Shown here: piece by piece, positions 43,743-56,110 of the stretch | How positions within the stretch are numbered: position 1 is the first letter of the stretch | Layout: the number at the start of each line of letters is the position of its first letter | Source of the DNA: Oopsacas minuta | Taxonomy: Eukaryota; Porifera; Hexactinellida; Lyssacinosida; Leucopsacidae | Assembly (NCBI GenBank): GCA_024704765.1 | Contig: JAKMXF010000066.1 | Coordinates: forward strand, 1-64,000 | DNA length: 64,000 nucleotides | Direction: 5' to 3' | Program-made: the position numbers and the translations under genes | The notes under the pieces: model-generated | The model's database searches: none | Seen by the model: only the letters and a program-made list of their open reading frames with translations | What the model was told of the DNA's origin: nothing

Positions 43743-44852
43743 ATGTCAGATCAGTTGCTGCGTATATCCTTTTTCATAATGATAAGTATTACCTCATTGT
43801 TACTAACAATCGTGTTTTGTTTTTGGTTTGTGTATTTGTTTGATGCAGTACAACGTAAATGGAGAATTTATAGAAGAGCCTTGAAGAGTTTCCGACAAAA
43901 CAAATGTGAAATTCATCAACAAATTATTATATACGAATCTAAAACAGAATTTGTTAAGAATGTTTTCCTCTTTTATATGAATTTGGTGGAATGGCTAGCG
44001 ATACTTTTCGGTTGTCTAGCATATATGCTTAATTTCATACAGTACATCATCCAGGATGAAACTCTCAAGTATAGTAGTGATAATGTTACCTCCAGGTTCC
44101 CCTTGAATCTATTGTTTATCACTACTAACAGAATACCTTATAGCCTGCTCACTATAAATATCTTTCCTACTTATTCAGCCATTTTTATTGTCCTAAGATT
44201 AATTCTAATCGCAAGTCTCTGTAAGTATTTAGCAGCGAGATATGCTCACGTCAGCTGGATAATAGCAGATAAAATTCCATTTTTGCTGTGTTTCTTTTTG
44301 TTTATCTCGATAATCATTCAGTTCCTTGCATCTCATTGTTCTGTCCATATCTTTGCATCATGGTGCTCCTGTCTATTAGAAATGATATCACTGTTAATTG
44401 CTTTCAAACAGTATCGAAGGCTAAGCATGGTATTAAATTGGTCAATTGTTGATTTGAAGGTTAGGCAGAATAAAGAATTGCTTGAGAAACATATTGGAAC
44501 AAAGGCAAGGTACATCAGATTATTCACATGTTTTTGGATAGGAAGTTTTCTAGTTATAGTTTCTCGAATAAGTGAAAGTATAGCATTCATGATGATAGTA
44601 ATACTTCGCAACACTGATACATCCCATGGATACTTCTCCCTTTGTAGGAACTCAAACTTTCTTAACCACATGTCTTATGATATTATTGCTATCTCATCTT
44701 GGGTTTGTTTACTTCTAGGGGTATTTGGATATTTATTTCTTATTATCCCTTATCTTGGATTTGGACTATCAACAATGTTTGTCGTTCTATGGCGATTGCA
44801 CAAAGGGAAATCTAATTATCAGGTGCGATATCAGAATATTCTCCACGTATAA
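43743..44852 (+). CDS. Orphan multi-pass membrane protein
   Basis: 369 residues from the ATG at 43743; the frame before it opens only with TTG. Roughly seven or eight hydrophobic helices: about 5-32, 78-100, 132-160, 178-196, 205-222, 260-285 and 320-350. A positively charged segment (RKWRIYRRALKSFRQNK) follows the first helix, and a charged loop (DLKVRQNKELLEKHIGTKARYIR) lies before helix six. The layout would fit a seven-pass receptor or transporter, but no DRY, NPxxY or other family motif is seen, and I do not recognise it. Intronless. It converges on SPO11, with only about 117 bp between the two stop codons. Confidence 0.75.
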   Translation: MSDQLLRISFFIMISITSLLLTIVFCFWFVYLFDAVQRKWRIYRRALKSFRQNKCEIHQQIIIYESKTEFVKNVFLFYMNLVEWLAILFGCLAYMLNFIQYIIQDETLKYSSDNVTSRFPLNLLFITTNRIPYSLLTINIFPTYSAIFIVLRLILIASLCKYLAARYAHVSWIIADKIPFLLCFFLFISIIIQFLASHCSVHIFASWCSCLLEMISLLIAFKQYRRLSMVLNWSIVDLKVRQNKELLEKHIGTKARYIRLFTCFWIGSFLVIVSRISESIAFMMIVILRNTDTSHGYFSLCRNSNFLNHMSYDIIAISSWVCLLLGVFGYLFLIIPYLGFGLSTMFVVLWRLHKGKSNYQVRYQNILHV

Positions 44853-44969
44853 TACATGTATATATGTCGTCCTTTTAAAATTAAGTTTGTAATATAATTA
44901 AATTTACTTGTATATTTAAGTAATACGAATTAATAAACCTTTATACTACTGTGACGTTTCCTAATATTA

Positions 44970-46067
44970 TTACATATCTATCAATTGGATATAATCGTTA
45001 TGCAGTATCTTATCCAAGATATATTTGGGAATAGAGGTCAGGTATTCAATTGCCTCTATTTCTAATTTTCTCTTAACTTCTCCCATCTTTGTGAGTTCAT
45101 CTTGTGCAGGTCTACTGAGTTTTGGTAAAAATGTTTTAATATTACTTTTATGTATGCTATGATCTGATTTGTTCCATTCCATCCAAACATGCTGGGGAAT
45201 AGCTTTAGAATCAGTCACATCAGAGAAATGCACTCCCATCCATTTGATATTTATCGTATAGTGTGCTGTTTCTAATCCTAACCCGAAAGAGCCAAATCTA
45301 TATGTGAATAGAATTCTAACTCCATGAGGATTATAATCAAACAGACCGAGAAATGGGACGGATAGATCCTCTTCAAGCTTTTTTAGTATCTTTCTAGCTC
45401 CGAGTGAAGGGTATCCGCATCCAGTAAATATTACGCATGGAATTTTTTCCCATATACTGTCCTCACAGAGCAGATTGAATATGGCGTCTTTCTCAACTAC
45501 TATGACGTATCTAGCTCCAAGAGATTTGAATTTTACTTCTTTTACAGAACCAGGCAATCTCTTACCGCCGAGAGAAGTATTAGAACAGTCGCAATACAGC
45601 CCTGGTTCAATCCACTGTACAAGACCAGCAATAGCTCCAGAACTGCTTCCTATTATCCCTAAACATTCTCTTTGACATTCAAATAAACCCATTATGTCTA
45701 CGAGCCTTTTGGAAAATTCACTTTGATTTGAGAAAAAGGTTTTAAGAAAGTAATAAGCTTCCCTCAGAGTGACTTCTTTGTCAGAAGTAACAACCATGTG
45801 AATGTAGTTAATTACAATCCAAAGTTTTACATATTTATTCGATAGTTGTTTCGATTTCTTGGAGAGGAGGGTCTTTTCCTTTTTCTTTTTACCACAATGA
45901 AGAATTCCAGAATCGTTTAGAATGTAATTATCTTTGCTATTTACAAGGAGAGATAAAGGAAGATCTTTCTCTTGAGACAGTTCTCTCGCAATGCTCAGTG
46001 CTAGTAGTTCTATTTTATTGAGTATTTCACCTTTTAATAGATAATTTGCTGTCACAATATTCTGCAT
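44970..46067 (-). CDS. SPO11: SPO11, meiotic double-strand-break transesterase
   Basis: 365 residues, a type IIB topoisomerase VI A-like protein that cuts DNA to start meiotic recombination. The winged-helix part carries LREAYYFLKTFF; Tyr105 or Tyr106 is the catalytic tyrosine (the second of the pair by analogy with human SPO11). GIIGSSSGAIAGL follows. In the Toprim part VVEKDAIF supplies the metal-binding Glu192, and FDYNPHGVRILFTYRFGS the acidic pair; the second position is Asn246, where a DxD is usual. Then come KWMGVHFSD and a C-terminal KLEIEALEYLT-like helix (here KLEIEAIEYLT). Length is near the family's usual 350-400. The whole gene is in one frame, unlike the many-exon vertebrate gene. 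A basic KKKKEK stretch at 60-65 is unusual. Start ATG at 46065-46067. Confidence 0.93.
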   Translation of the reverse strand: MQNIVTANYLLKGEILNKIELLALSIARELSQEKDLPLSLLVNSKDNYILNDSGILHCGKKKKEKTLLSKKSKQLSNKYVKLWIVINYIHMVVTSDKEVTLREAYYFLKTFFSNQSEFSKRLVDIMGLFECQRECLGIIGSSSGAIAGLVQWIEPGLYCDCSNTSLGGKRLPGSVKEVKFKSLGARYVIVVEKDAIFNLLCEDSIWEKIPCVIFTGCGYPSLGARKILKKLEEDLSVPFLGLFDYNPHGVRILFTYRFGSFGLGLETAHYTINIKWMGVHFSDVTDSKAIPQHVWMEWNKSDHSIHKSNIKTFLPKLSRPAQDELTKMGEVKRKLEIEAIEYLTSIPKYILDKILHNDYIQLIDM

Positions 46068-47665
46068 ATTTTCAGTACCTTTAGTATACTCAATATTATT
46101 TTAATTATTATACTATTCAAGACATACTTCTATGGCATGAACATCTGTATTTGATTGTGTGGCTTAAATCAACTCGAAATATCGACAATATGAAGGTATT
46201 AGCATCCAGACGTATGAATTTCCTAAAATATAGCTACATCTATGACCATTAGAACCTTACTAAAAACAGCTCAGAAAGAATGTTGAAATTCTTTTTAATG
46301 ATTAAAGTACTTCAATAATTGCATTCTGTAAGCCAATGATTATAGAATTATTATTATTATCGGTGATATATTCTTGTATTTCGATTTTACATCAGTGTGT
46401 GGGCCCCAAGGACGGATTCAATTCAGAGTTAATTCCCATACTCAGCCCTTTAATTCCAGAAATCAAGGGCTTAATTCCCATTCCCATTCCTTGGAATGAG
46501 AATTACTGGGGGTGACAACCTTTTGAGCCTTCGGGCTAAATTGAGTTATTCAGCCTAATACCTAAGCCAAACGATAGAGCATACGTGATAACAGAATCAA
46601 ATCTCTAATTTTCCTATTGACAGTTCATGCAGAGGGCAAATAATCTCCAAAGGTAGGTGCGTATATGCCTGCAAAGTACTTTATAAATGAGAGAAAATAC
46701 GTAAAGTACTCATGTTTCTCAAAATTTCTGAATATACTCAACTAAACTCAACAAAGTATAATATACACAAGTTACTGAGTAATCAAAATAGTGGATTGAA
46801 ATAAACAAAAACAACAATTAGCGTTTGTCATAGCATTCTTAGAATGTTCTGCACTTGTTTGATCTATTAATTCGATAAAAATTCTTCCATCACACCCAAT
46901 AAAGCTTCAAAATACAAATCGCAAGAAGTACGGACACTAAGCAGGCCAAAATTCCAATCAACAATCGTAATAGTGTGGTAAATGCAAAAATACAACAATT
47001 AACGATTATTATTACCTATTCGAATTCTATAAAAATACTTACACAAAATTGCCTTAGATTATAAAAATCAGTGTATTTGGAATTATTTTGTAAAATTTGA
47101 ATCGATTTGGATTTTTTCGATATTTGCAATTTTCTCATATAAATTATGTTAAAATGAGGCGAAACTAACATTTGATTGATTATTTTAATGGCAGATTATG
47201 ATTTGTAAAAATACAATGTGCATGCATAGTTATCACTATACATATATATATATATATATATTGAACTATCTATTCTACCATCCAATCGAGGAATATTTTG
47301 AAAAATTATATTTGTTATTATGATCATTATTTAAATAAAATCTATAATTAGGAACCTAGACTCGGGGCTGGGGATTGGTAGGGCCTGAGTCATGTACAGC
47401 ACTTTTCTATTAGTCTCTGTGGAGAGCAGAATTATTGGTATGTTCATAGCCTCACCAACCCTACCATTGCCTACGCCATGTATAATATTATGACTTTATC
47501 AATTTGTAAACCAAATATTGACATAAGATTGGGGGGGCGTCCTCCCCCCACGCCACTGCGAATAGTTCATATTCGGTATTCTGTTGAATAAGAAAGAATA
47601 TTATCAGTATTCGTATCATCTTCCAAATTGTTTTACGTATTTTTAATCCGAGCTGAGCGAGGAAA

Positions 47666-47825
47666 AATATAAATTACAATCTTTCCGACAGCTATCAATT
47701 ATATGTTTAAAAAGTGGCACTATGTGTGCTCGGGTTAAACCTCTCCAATTATTAGTGCCACGTTTTTTAAACAATTTTAATTGACAGACTAAGCTGTCAG
47801 CACATATTGTAATTTTATATTTTTT
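47666..47825. repeat. Hairpin element, second copy
   Basis: Shares GTTTAAAAAGTGGCACTA, GGTTAAACCT and CTAAGCTGTCRGCACA with 29455-29635, and is also preceded by GAGC(T)GAGCGAG. The arms are less perfect, with internal deletions, so this copy is older. Confidence 0.75.
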
Positions 47826-48399
47826 CCGCTTAACTTCTTGGTTATTTGTTAGGGAATAAACTTGTCGTAGATTATACCACTTACAAATTAATCACTGTTT
47901 CTCTACCTTTGTCGAACAGTGGCACACTCATTTCACTTAATATTTTCAATGCACAATTGTAAGAGTGAATACGACTATAGTAAAACTATGGTGTCAATAT
48001 CTCCAAGAGATAATTATAAGATAATGGTGTGTAAATATTGGTGTTATTAATTACTGTGTGCCTTCTGTTCCTGAAAGTGAAAACAAAAAATTGTTCTTTT
48101 ATAACGAAAATGATGGATCCCACCAGAGTTGGAGTTGGGTACTCACAAGTTCTTGAGTACCTTTTAATTGAGTACTTGTGTTTGAAAAGTATGAATAGGA
48201 CATCGTGACGTATTCAGTTAACATTTCCTTGATTACGCTTTGGTACTGCCACGAAAAAATTTGTCTTGACAATTGCGTGACAGTACTCAATCACAGTGCT
48301 ACCCTGTAGGTATAATAGTAACTCCAAACAGTATGATTGTACTCTAGAAGTGTTTAACTGATAGACTCGTGTGTTCCTCTGATGTAAGATAGTATAGTT

Positions 48400-48545
48400 T
48401 GCCCAATGAACTTCATATGAATCCAGCAAGGGATATTCTCGACAGCTAACCTTTGTAGCCACAATATCAAGATATTCTCTCCCACAGGCGAACAAATCCA
48501 TACCATAGGGAAGGGAGGATATGAAATCACAAGACTATACCTTTT
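48400..48545 (+). pseudogene. NHL-repeat remnant
   Basis: The plus strand reads SHNIKIFSPTGEQIHTIGKGG at 48451-48513. It matches in DNA and protein the NHL segment at 37075-37145 (DIKIFSLSGEMIHTMGRKGK). Frames around it are broken. It is a decayed relative of the NHL gene. Confidence 0.6.
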
Positions 48546-48983
48546 CAACATTGTGGTAGTTCTAGTTCTGATTTAGGAACAAACTAGGCTTGATTTAGCC
48601 AATATATATTTACAATCCTTACACCTAGATTTTAGAATGTATATATAGATATCATATGTTGCAGTGTATGCGGATACACACAGGTGTACAACCGCACAGT
48701 GCTTTCAATGTATATATTCAGGGTATGATAGAGACATTTTTGCTGGGGGGGAATTCAGGCCATGTACCCTATACCCATTTCAAATATTGTAAAATTTTAT
48801 TCATTATCAATTCATGTAATTAATTCTGGGTGGGGGGGATATCTCAGGGTCCCACCCTCTATATCAAACACTGATATTATATTTGTTTGTCCGGTTGGAA
48901 CATCCAAAGCAATGATAGTCTATTGCGATTTTTGGACCAAGGACAGCGTATATAGCTATTAATTATCAAATAACTTGTATGAA

Positions 48984-49131
48984 TAGCTCAGCTATACTAT
49001 AGTACAGTTTTGTGTATTAGCTTTTCTATCTTCGAGGAAAGGTCATTTTTTTGGATTAATGAAAGTCACCTTTTCGAATGAGGGTATGGGTTTTTTGTAT
49101 TACAAAAACTGTACTATACTACATCTCAGCT
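48984..49131. repeat. 148-bp MITE, copy 2
   Basis: Same ends and interior as 1950-2097: AGCTCAGCTATACTATAGTA at the left, its approximate complement ending ACATCTCAGCT at the right, and GAAAGTCACCTTTTCGAATG inside. Confidence 0.8.
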
Positions 49132-49569
49132 ATATATATATAAGGAATCTCTTAATTTATACAAGGAATCCAATTTTTCCCCTAAAATGATACACTTTTT
49201 GCTCAAATAAATGTATTAGTGATATATACATTTATCTACAATCCAAATTTACATCAATTTCAGGCCGAAATGACGTCACCAGATTGCTTACTTGACATTT
49301 TTATTTCCAAAAATGTCACATTTGGGAGCTCTGTAAAGGGTCGATTATTGCATATACGAACACATAAATGTACCATGGGGGATCTCGGGATATTTGCATT
49401 CAAAATATAAAAATGTTGTCATGATAACGTTTGCACGTTCCAGACCGATGTCAACATTCCACGTTAAAGCCAGATCACCTCACTACATATACTAATGGTA
49501 TATCTTTCATTTTGTAAGTTAGTATCCGTATTGGTGAATGCATCTCAAATATAACGTTAATACGTAGTA

Positions 49570-49834
49570 CAGTAAACTTCTATTCTAACACATTTGATAC
49601 GAAACTTCGGTTATAACGAAGTGATTCTTTACCTCCTGTATCTTGAAAGTACAGTCAACTCCCGTTATATCACGTAACTCCATATATGGGAGTAATTATC
49701 GCGGCCCCTTGAGCTGCGATATACGTAACGTGATTAGATGGGAATTGATTTGACACCGCTTACAATGAAATGCCGCTTATAACGAATGAAACTGGGATCT
49801 TGAGCACTTCGTTCGTTATAACGAGAGTTTTCCT
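49570..49834. repeat. Nested pogo/Tigger-like MITEs
   Basis: The outer element starts CAGTAAACTTC after TA and ends near CGTTATAACGAGAGTTTTCC. An inner one starts with CAGTCAACTCCCGTTATATC near 49662 and ends CGTGATTAGATGGGAATTGA near 49750. Both belong to the CGTTATAAC-ended family. Confidence 0.65.
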
Positions 49835-50955
49835 AGTTCATTAAATACTAGACACTTAGGTGCAAAATATTCCTATTAATAACTAGGTGTTGTTACAGTA
49901 TTATAGATTTTGACCCATTTAATGCTAGGTTTTGATACCATTCCCATGTACGAACCGAAGTACGTCTTCATTTCTATTTCGCAAAAGCATTATTCGAAAT
50001 TGTACGAGTACTTTTGCCTCAAAGAGAACTCCAGTATTCTCTATCAACGTTGCAACAAATCGAGATGCAATTTAAACTCAAATAAATATCCATGTGATAG
50101 CATCGGACTGGATTACTGCTGGATAAAATTCCTTCTACCGTCCCAGTTTCCGAGGATATCCCTGATGGGAAGCAAGTAATTTATTTCCGGGAATGTAAGT
50201 CCTACTCACGCGCGACATTTTTATCTGATAAATTTTGAAATTAAGTATGTCGTACGTCATATAATATTAATACCTGTCATCACTAAAGCGATTAGCTTCG
50301 TAAATGTTTGTCTTGCCTTTGGCTTTGGGCCGCCCTGAAATATTACTTCAGGGCTTGAACTTGGCAAATCAGACCATAACGACATTTTTGGCTGCTAAGA
50401 TCTGAAAACAGAATACATTTTCAATTGATTATAATGAACAAATAGAAAATTTGATACGAATAATAGAATAAAATAGCTATTTTTAGTATCATATGATAGG
50501 TCCAGGCATTCCCGCAACTAAATTCCCAACTCCCTAGTCAGGGTGTGCGAAGATGACTTCTTGTCCACCCGTCCAGCTCTTTTAGTATTATGGTGGAGCT
50601 GAATCTGAGTGGGCTCATAAATTTCAGGGGGGCACCCAAAATGGCTCTAGCTGCGCCTATGGGTCCGGGTAACATCCAGAGTTGCAGGTAAAACCTGGGT
50701 AAGCCTCTGGGCAGCCCGAACATTTCCGCTTGCCCGGTTGGTTACGATACCTATGCCTTTTACGTACTTACCAACCCTTTCTAACTATTTCCCTGTATTC
50801 TTATCTCAGATTTCTAATTTTATATGCAAACAATATGAATTTTCATTATTTTGTCAGAAAATTGCCAGAAATATCCAATATTTTTCCATATCATATCTAA
50901 TCCCAGTTAGGTTGGCAATCATGCTTTTATTAATGTCATATTGACTATAATTAGG

Positions 50956-53900
50956 ATGGTTAGTTTAGAAGGAAAATACTCACATCTCTCAAGGGAGGAG
51001 AGGAATAATCTTTCTGAACAGGGTAGAGATACATTGTCTCGTTTGAGAGTAAAACAGAAAGTTGGGACCAACAAGGATAAAATTGTGGAGGAATTGAGAG
51101 AGGAGCATACGAGAGAGATTGAGAGAATCATTGCTTCAGGTTGTTAATTCACTCATCTATTCAATACTTACATCTATGCTATCAAAACGCGATTACTCTA
51201 TCTATGTGTATACTAGCGCGCTTTGCTTGATAGGTCGCTCCGTGAAAACTTATCGCCTCCGGTTAGCTTAAACAGCTAAATTTTTGATGCTTTTGGTTGC
51301 CACGCGACATGTTTACCACTGTAACTCTGGAACGCGCTAACTCTATCATAACCATATTTTGATATTATGTACTAAAACATCATGGGATGATCCCATGAAT
51401 ACAATATTCAGAGCTTCCAAATGGGGCATTTTTGGAAATAAAATTGTCTAAAATTCTATTTTTTGTCCTAAGCGTCTCAGTACAAATCGATTAAAACAAT
51501 TAATCCAAATATATTTTTAATTATGGACCCCTGAATTAATGAGAATAATATTAACACACTCCTGTTTTGGGTATATGTTATCTGTCTTATGAAAGTCCGT
51601 GTACCTCAGCTAGAGCAATTTATGGTGGAATATTATCAAACTGGAGATCATATCCCCGGGACAAATCCCAAACTTTGTGCAATTGTGCCTATTACTAAGT
51701 TATATACTCAGAATTATAATATTGTATGTATACGATATAAGGTGAAGAGGAGAAGTCTCGGGAGTTGTCACTGCTATCAGAGGAACTCACTAAGCACTAC
51801 AAGTACCACATAGAGCAGTTAGAACACAGACTACAGCTGGCTACTGAGAGTGATGACGTCACAACTGATGGAACTGATATATCTCATTACAAATCTCAGA
51901 TAGAGAAAAACGCTAGTAGACAAGTGGAAGAGTATTACCAGCAGTGTAGAGACGAAGTGGAGAAGCTACAATATGAGATTGCTGAACTGACTGATGAGAG
52001 AAATCAGGTATTTAGTGTGTACGACAACCGATTGCATAAATTGGGCTTAACTAACGTATTGTTTAATGCGTACTGCATACTCTTGATTCCTAGAAATACA
52101 CTCTCTATTAGCCTATGTGTCTTGTGAATTAGTTACATAAATTTCCCTGATTCATCCCTGATCTTAGTCAATACATCTCAAATTTTTGCATTGTTTTTGC
52201 ATATCGTTTCTTCAAACCTTTAGTTGTGTAAGTAAAAGTTTGAAGAATTGATTAATAAAAGTTCAAAGATAGCTTATTGGAAGAAAGATTACACAATTTA
52301 TATCTCGGACATGAAAAACATAATGAAAACCTATTTATGAATTATTCGAAAAAACATATGAAAATGGGTTAAGAAATTGATTTAAAACCAAATGTGCTGA
52401 ATATTTATGCAGTATGGATGAATAGAAGAGATTTTCCAAGGAAATACGAAATTTACAAAAATCTAAAAAATTCAAATTTTTGATTAGGAATTTTTAGAGG
52501 TTAGGTTTCAAAATGTTGTCAGGGTAATTGGGTACGTAGAGTCCGTTCTGAGAATTTGAGAGTCTGAAAGTTAAATCCACAGATTTATCATATTAATAAT
52601 CATATTCTCACACCTTTTTTGCATATTATTCAAAATTATACTGGAGATTTCGTTTTACCCCTTCGAGGAAAGGTCATTTTTCGGATTAACGAAAGTCACC
52701 TTTTTAAATGAGTGTATAGGGCAGACTACTAAGTGATGACGTCATAATTTCATCATCACAGTTTATACATAGTTATAATCTAGATCTTTTGAAAAATTGT
52801 TGGACTGATACAAGCTAATGACTGATTAAGTAAATTCATTGTATTCTTTGACAAGAAGGCTGTTGCATATAAAAAATCAAATTTTGATCAGAGTAGAATT
52901 TGAGATTTTTTGAGGCAGCTTGTATAATAACACACTCTAATATATGTAATAGGCAGTTGATGATGCAAATACTATGGAGAATGATCTTTCTGTGTCTCGC
53001 AGAGAGATAGAGTCCCTGTTACAGAAGCAAGTCAATATCAATAACAAGGAATCTGAGTGGAAGAGGGACAGAATCATGTTAGTACAGAAGCTACAGGAAG
53101 CTGATACTAAAGTTATTGGTCTAGAGAGGATACTACAAGAGAGAGATGAAAGGAGTATACTGCTCTCAACTGAGAGAGATGAGGCGAGAGAGATTCTAGC
53201 TAGCAGGGAAAAGGAGAAGATTGTAAGTGTGCTATTTATCTGATCTAAATCATAATGTATTTTAAATGGATTCTGGGCTTGTGAATGATGGTTGGAGGGA
53301 ATTTCTCTACAGAAAGCTTTGTTCGAAGGGAGTATTCGTCGAATGGTAAACTAGCCAGGAATTGTGTGTAAGGTTATTTATCTCGTTCGTAACCATTTAC
53401 TGAAGTTAGTGTGCCTAAAATTATAGATGAAAGATGTGTGGCGCTGTTTGAAGAGGTTCAGAAACACTACTTTAAAACATTTAATATCATGACATATTGT
53501 ATAATACTAGCCTTTGGCTCGCCGCTTCGCGATGAACTTTCGCATTGCGCCTCGAGGTATCCATTATTCTCCAAATTGACGGCCCCTTTGAGTATTATAT
53601 TATAGATATATTTAGAACAATGTAATTCACAAATATAAGCATATGGCATATATATATATATATATATATACGAGCCTTTGGCTCGTCGCTTCGCGATGAA
53701 CTCGACACATTACGCCTCGAGGTATTCAACGAACAAACAAACAGACAAACAACGTTTGAGATTTAATAATATTCATGTTGTTTACAATATTCAGACTCAG
53801 CATACTCATTGCCCCAGTATAGTCGTTGAAAGTATGATTCTACCTCAATTTTGAAATTTGTTTACTTTATATTCATAAAAACAACAATTAATTTACATAT

Positions 53901-55545
53901 GGTTAATCCAAAAGTGTGAAAATCGGATTCAGCATTTTGATATATAATTTAGTGAAGGTTTATGGATTCTATTTACTTCCTTGATAAACACGATAAATTC
54001 ATAGTTTTATCGTGTCAATTTCAAAATTGCATACCGTAAGTCCTTTCCTTGACAACGGACAAACAAACAAACAAACAAACAAGAATAGAGATTTAAGACA
54101 ACAATTTAGATTATACATACAGGCTTGCTCTCAACGGCTACAAAGGGAGTTGATCTTACATAATAATTCAATAACATATATGCCATATACGTATATTGTG
54201 AATTATATTGTTCTAAATATATCTAGATTATAATACTCAAAGGGGCAGTCAATTTGTAGAATAATGGATATCTCGAGGCGTAATGCGAGTTCATCGCGAA
54301 TCGACGAGCCAAAGGCTCGTATAGATTATTATGATATGAGAGATGTTGTCTAATTACGAAATATGGATGTACTTTTGCCTCAATAAGAAAATCCTGGGGA
54401 GAACCCTGCATACTAATGCAAAATCGAAGTCATATTTTGTAAATCGCCAATATCTCTCATAACAATTATATCTGTTCTAGGCTCTTTCCCAATACTTCAC
54501 ACAACAAGTGGAACAGCTGGAGAGAGAGCGCGTGCAGTTGTCTGAGAATGCTGAAAAGAGAAATAGCGAGTTGAGAGGATATGATGTAGAGATTGAAGAG
54601 CTGAGAGAACTACTGGAGAGGAAGGAAGATGAAAAAAAGAAATTGACACAGGAATTTCTTACAAACAGAGGAGCTACTGATGAATGTAAAGAGCTAAAGT
54701 CACAGCTAACCAATCATATTGCAGAGAAACAGGAGATGAATTCTCAGTTATCTACTATGACGTCAGAAATGAATAGACTAGAGAGAGAAGGGGAAGCTAA
54801 CTTGTCTGTCTTTCAGACTGAATTAGAAGGAGCTAGACAGGAATTAGCTACTCTTAAGAGTGAGAATAATCAATTGCAAGGTTATGTTTCTAACCTGACT
54901 GATGATAAGGTGTCGCTATCAGATAAGTTACACGCTACAAGCAATCTGAATGAAGAGCTAGAGGATAGGAATGCTCAGTTAGATCAACAGCTGAGTAGAC
55001 TAATGGATACTAATGCTCTCAAGAAAGAGAGAGAAGCTGAGTTGGAGAAGTTGCTAGTTTCAGCTGGGCAAGATAAAATAGATCTATCAGTGAGATTATC
55101 AAAAGCAGAACAGAGTATTACACGAGTTAAAGAATCTCTGAGAGGTGAGATAGAAACGTCTGCCAGAGAAGTGAGAGAGAAATCTACAGAGGTCTTTTCA
55201 CTGAGGACTGAGCTTAATCAGAAGGAAATAGAAATATCTGATTTACAAACTCAGAGAGACAATCTTAATATTAAAGTTGCTGAACTTTTAACTCAGCTTC
55301 AGGATCTTCAGGTAGATGATAGGATGAGTCATAACTCCATAATGACATCAAATACGTCAAATGTGATTAGTCTTAAGAGTGAATTAGCTACTGGTAAGGC
55401 TTGTATTCGGGCTTATAGAGAAGAGAGGAACTTTCTAAAATCAAGAGAAGGACTAGATCATGTATTCACTTGTCTCAGAGATATACAACAGAAAGACAAC
55501 GCATATATCATGACCCTTTCTAAGAAGATAACTTCTATGAGCTAA
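50956..55545 (+). CDS. Multi-exon coiled-coil protein, unrecognised
   Basis: Four exons join in phase: 50956-51139, 51742-52007, 52953-53222 and 54481-55545, giving about 594 residues. Junctions are TCAG|GTTGTT to AATATAAG|GTGAAG-type (phase 1, Gly split), CAG|GTATTT to TAATAG|GCAGTT, and ATT|GTAAGT to TTCTAG|GCTCTT (both phase 0). The product is heptad-rich throughout (HYKYHIEQLEHRLQLA, NNKESEWKRDRIMLVQKLQE, VEQLERERVQLSENAEKRNS). No globular domain or membrane segment is visible and I cannot name the family. An acceptor-like ATTAG ends one base before the ATG at 50956, so a further upstream exon is possible. Introns two and three hold transposon copies. A possible alternative last exon is at 57828-57887. 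Confidence 0.75.
52661..52720. repeat. Fragment of the 148-bp MITE family inside an intron
   Basis: CTTCGAGGAAAGGTCATTTT and GAAAGTCACCTTTT correspond to the centre of 48984-49131; terminal repeats are missing. Confidence 0.65.
53509..54322. repeat. Inverted-repeat composite in intron 3, arms about 145 bp
   Basis: The left arm 53509-53655 (GCCTTTGGCTCGCCGCTTCG, CAAATTGACGGCCCCTTTGA, ATATGGCATATA) and the right arm 54176-54322 (its complement, ending CGACGAGCCAAAGGCTCG) face each other. Between them lies a minus-orientation Helitron-like copy (53671-54098). Confidence 0.75.
53671..54098 (-). mobile_element. Helitron-like repeat copy within intron 3
   Basis: On the minus strand it runs from a TTTG/TTTG run and GTTGTCAAGGAAAGGACTTA near 54060 to CGAAGCGACGAGCCAAAGGC at 53671, matching the copy at 30668-31202 but with only one inner unit. 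Confidence 0.7.
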
Positions 55546-56110
55546 TTATACTTGAAATGTGTGTATATATTCGAAAGATCTTCATTTATCAATTTCTCAC
55601 ATTTACAGACGAACTCACTATATATATATTGTTACTATCTCTACGAACTATTCTGCCGTGTCACTGTGTATAATTGCTATTGCTGTTAATTATAGTTATT
55701 TCTTGGTTACCTGTGTTTCTGTGGATAAGTTGTGCCATCACGATGCCAGGCCAGTAGCAGGCACAATTTAATTGGTCAGGTTATGACTGTCTATGACTTT
55801 TTGATACCCTCTAAAGTTGTTTATGTTTGTCATACGCATTCACTGACTAAGAATCTAATTTTGGTCCAATTGGGAAACCTAACGAAGCGTATCATCTCGT
55901 ACGGCCTTGGATAGCGAACATATGAAACAAATTTAAGTTGAACTTTGTTACACTTTTTGTCTATTCAATAGTAAATAAACATTATGGTAGATACTAATAG
56001 GCAAGAATATTTGGTAGCTAATATACACAAATTGACAATACACACGCTGGCTGCATATTATTGTTATTAATTTGGGCATTTACTAATCCAGCATTTTGAA
56101 ATCGTTAATA

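Larger units (their letters stand above)
46068..50955. other. 4.9-kb intergenic stretch, repeats and one gene remnant
   Basis: Contains an (AT)n tract at 47244-47262, a hairpin element (47666-47825), an NHL remnant (48400-48545), a 148-bp MITE (48984-49131) and nested pogo/Tigger MITEs (49570-49834). The plus-strand frame at 49910-50179 (89 codons) is polar enough to be coding but matches no family I know. A GC-richer block at 50515-50730 looks repeat-derived. Confidence 0.5.

Noticed and set aside
53652-53670. (AT)n tract near the Helitron-like copy as a target-site signature
   Set aside because: Simple repeats of this kind occur by slippage and do not define the insertion boundary.
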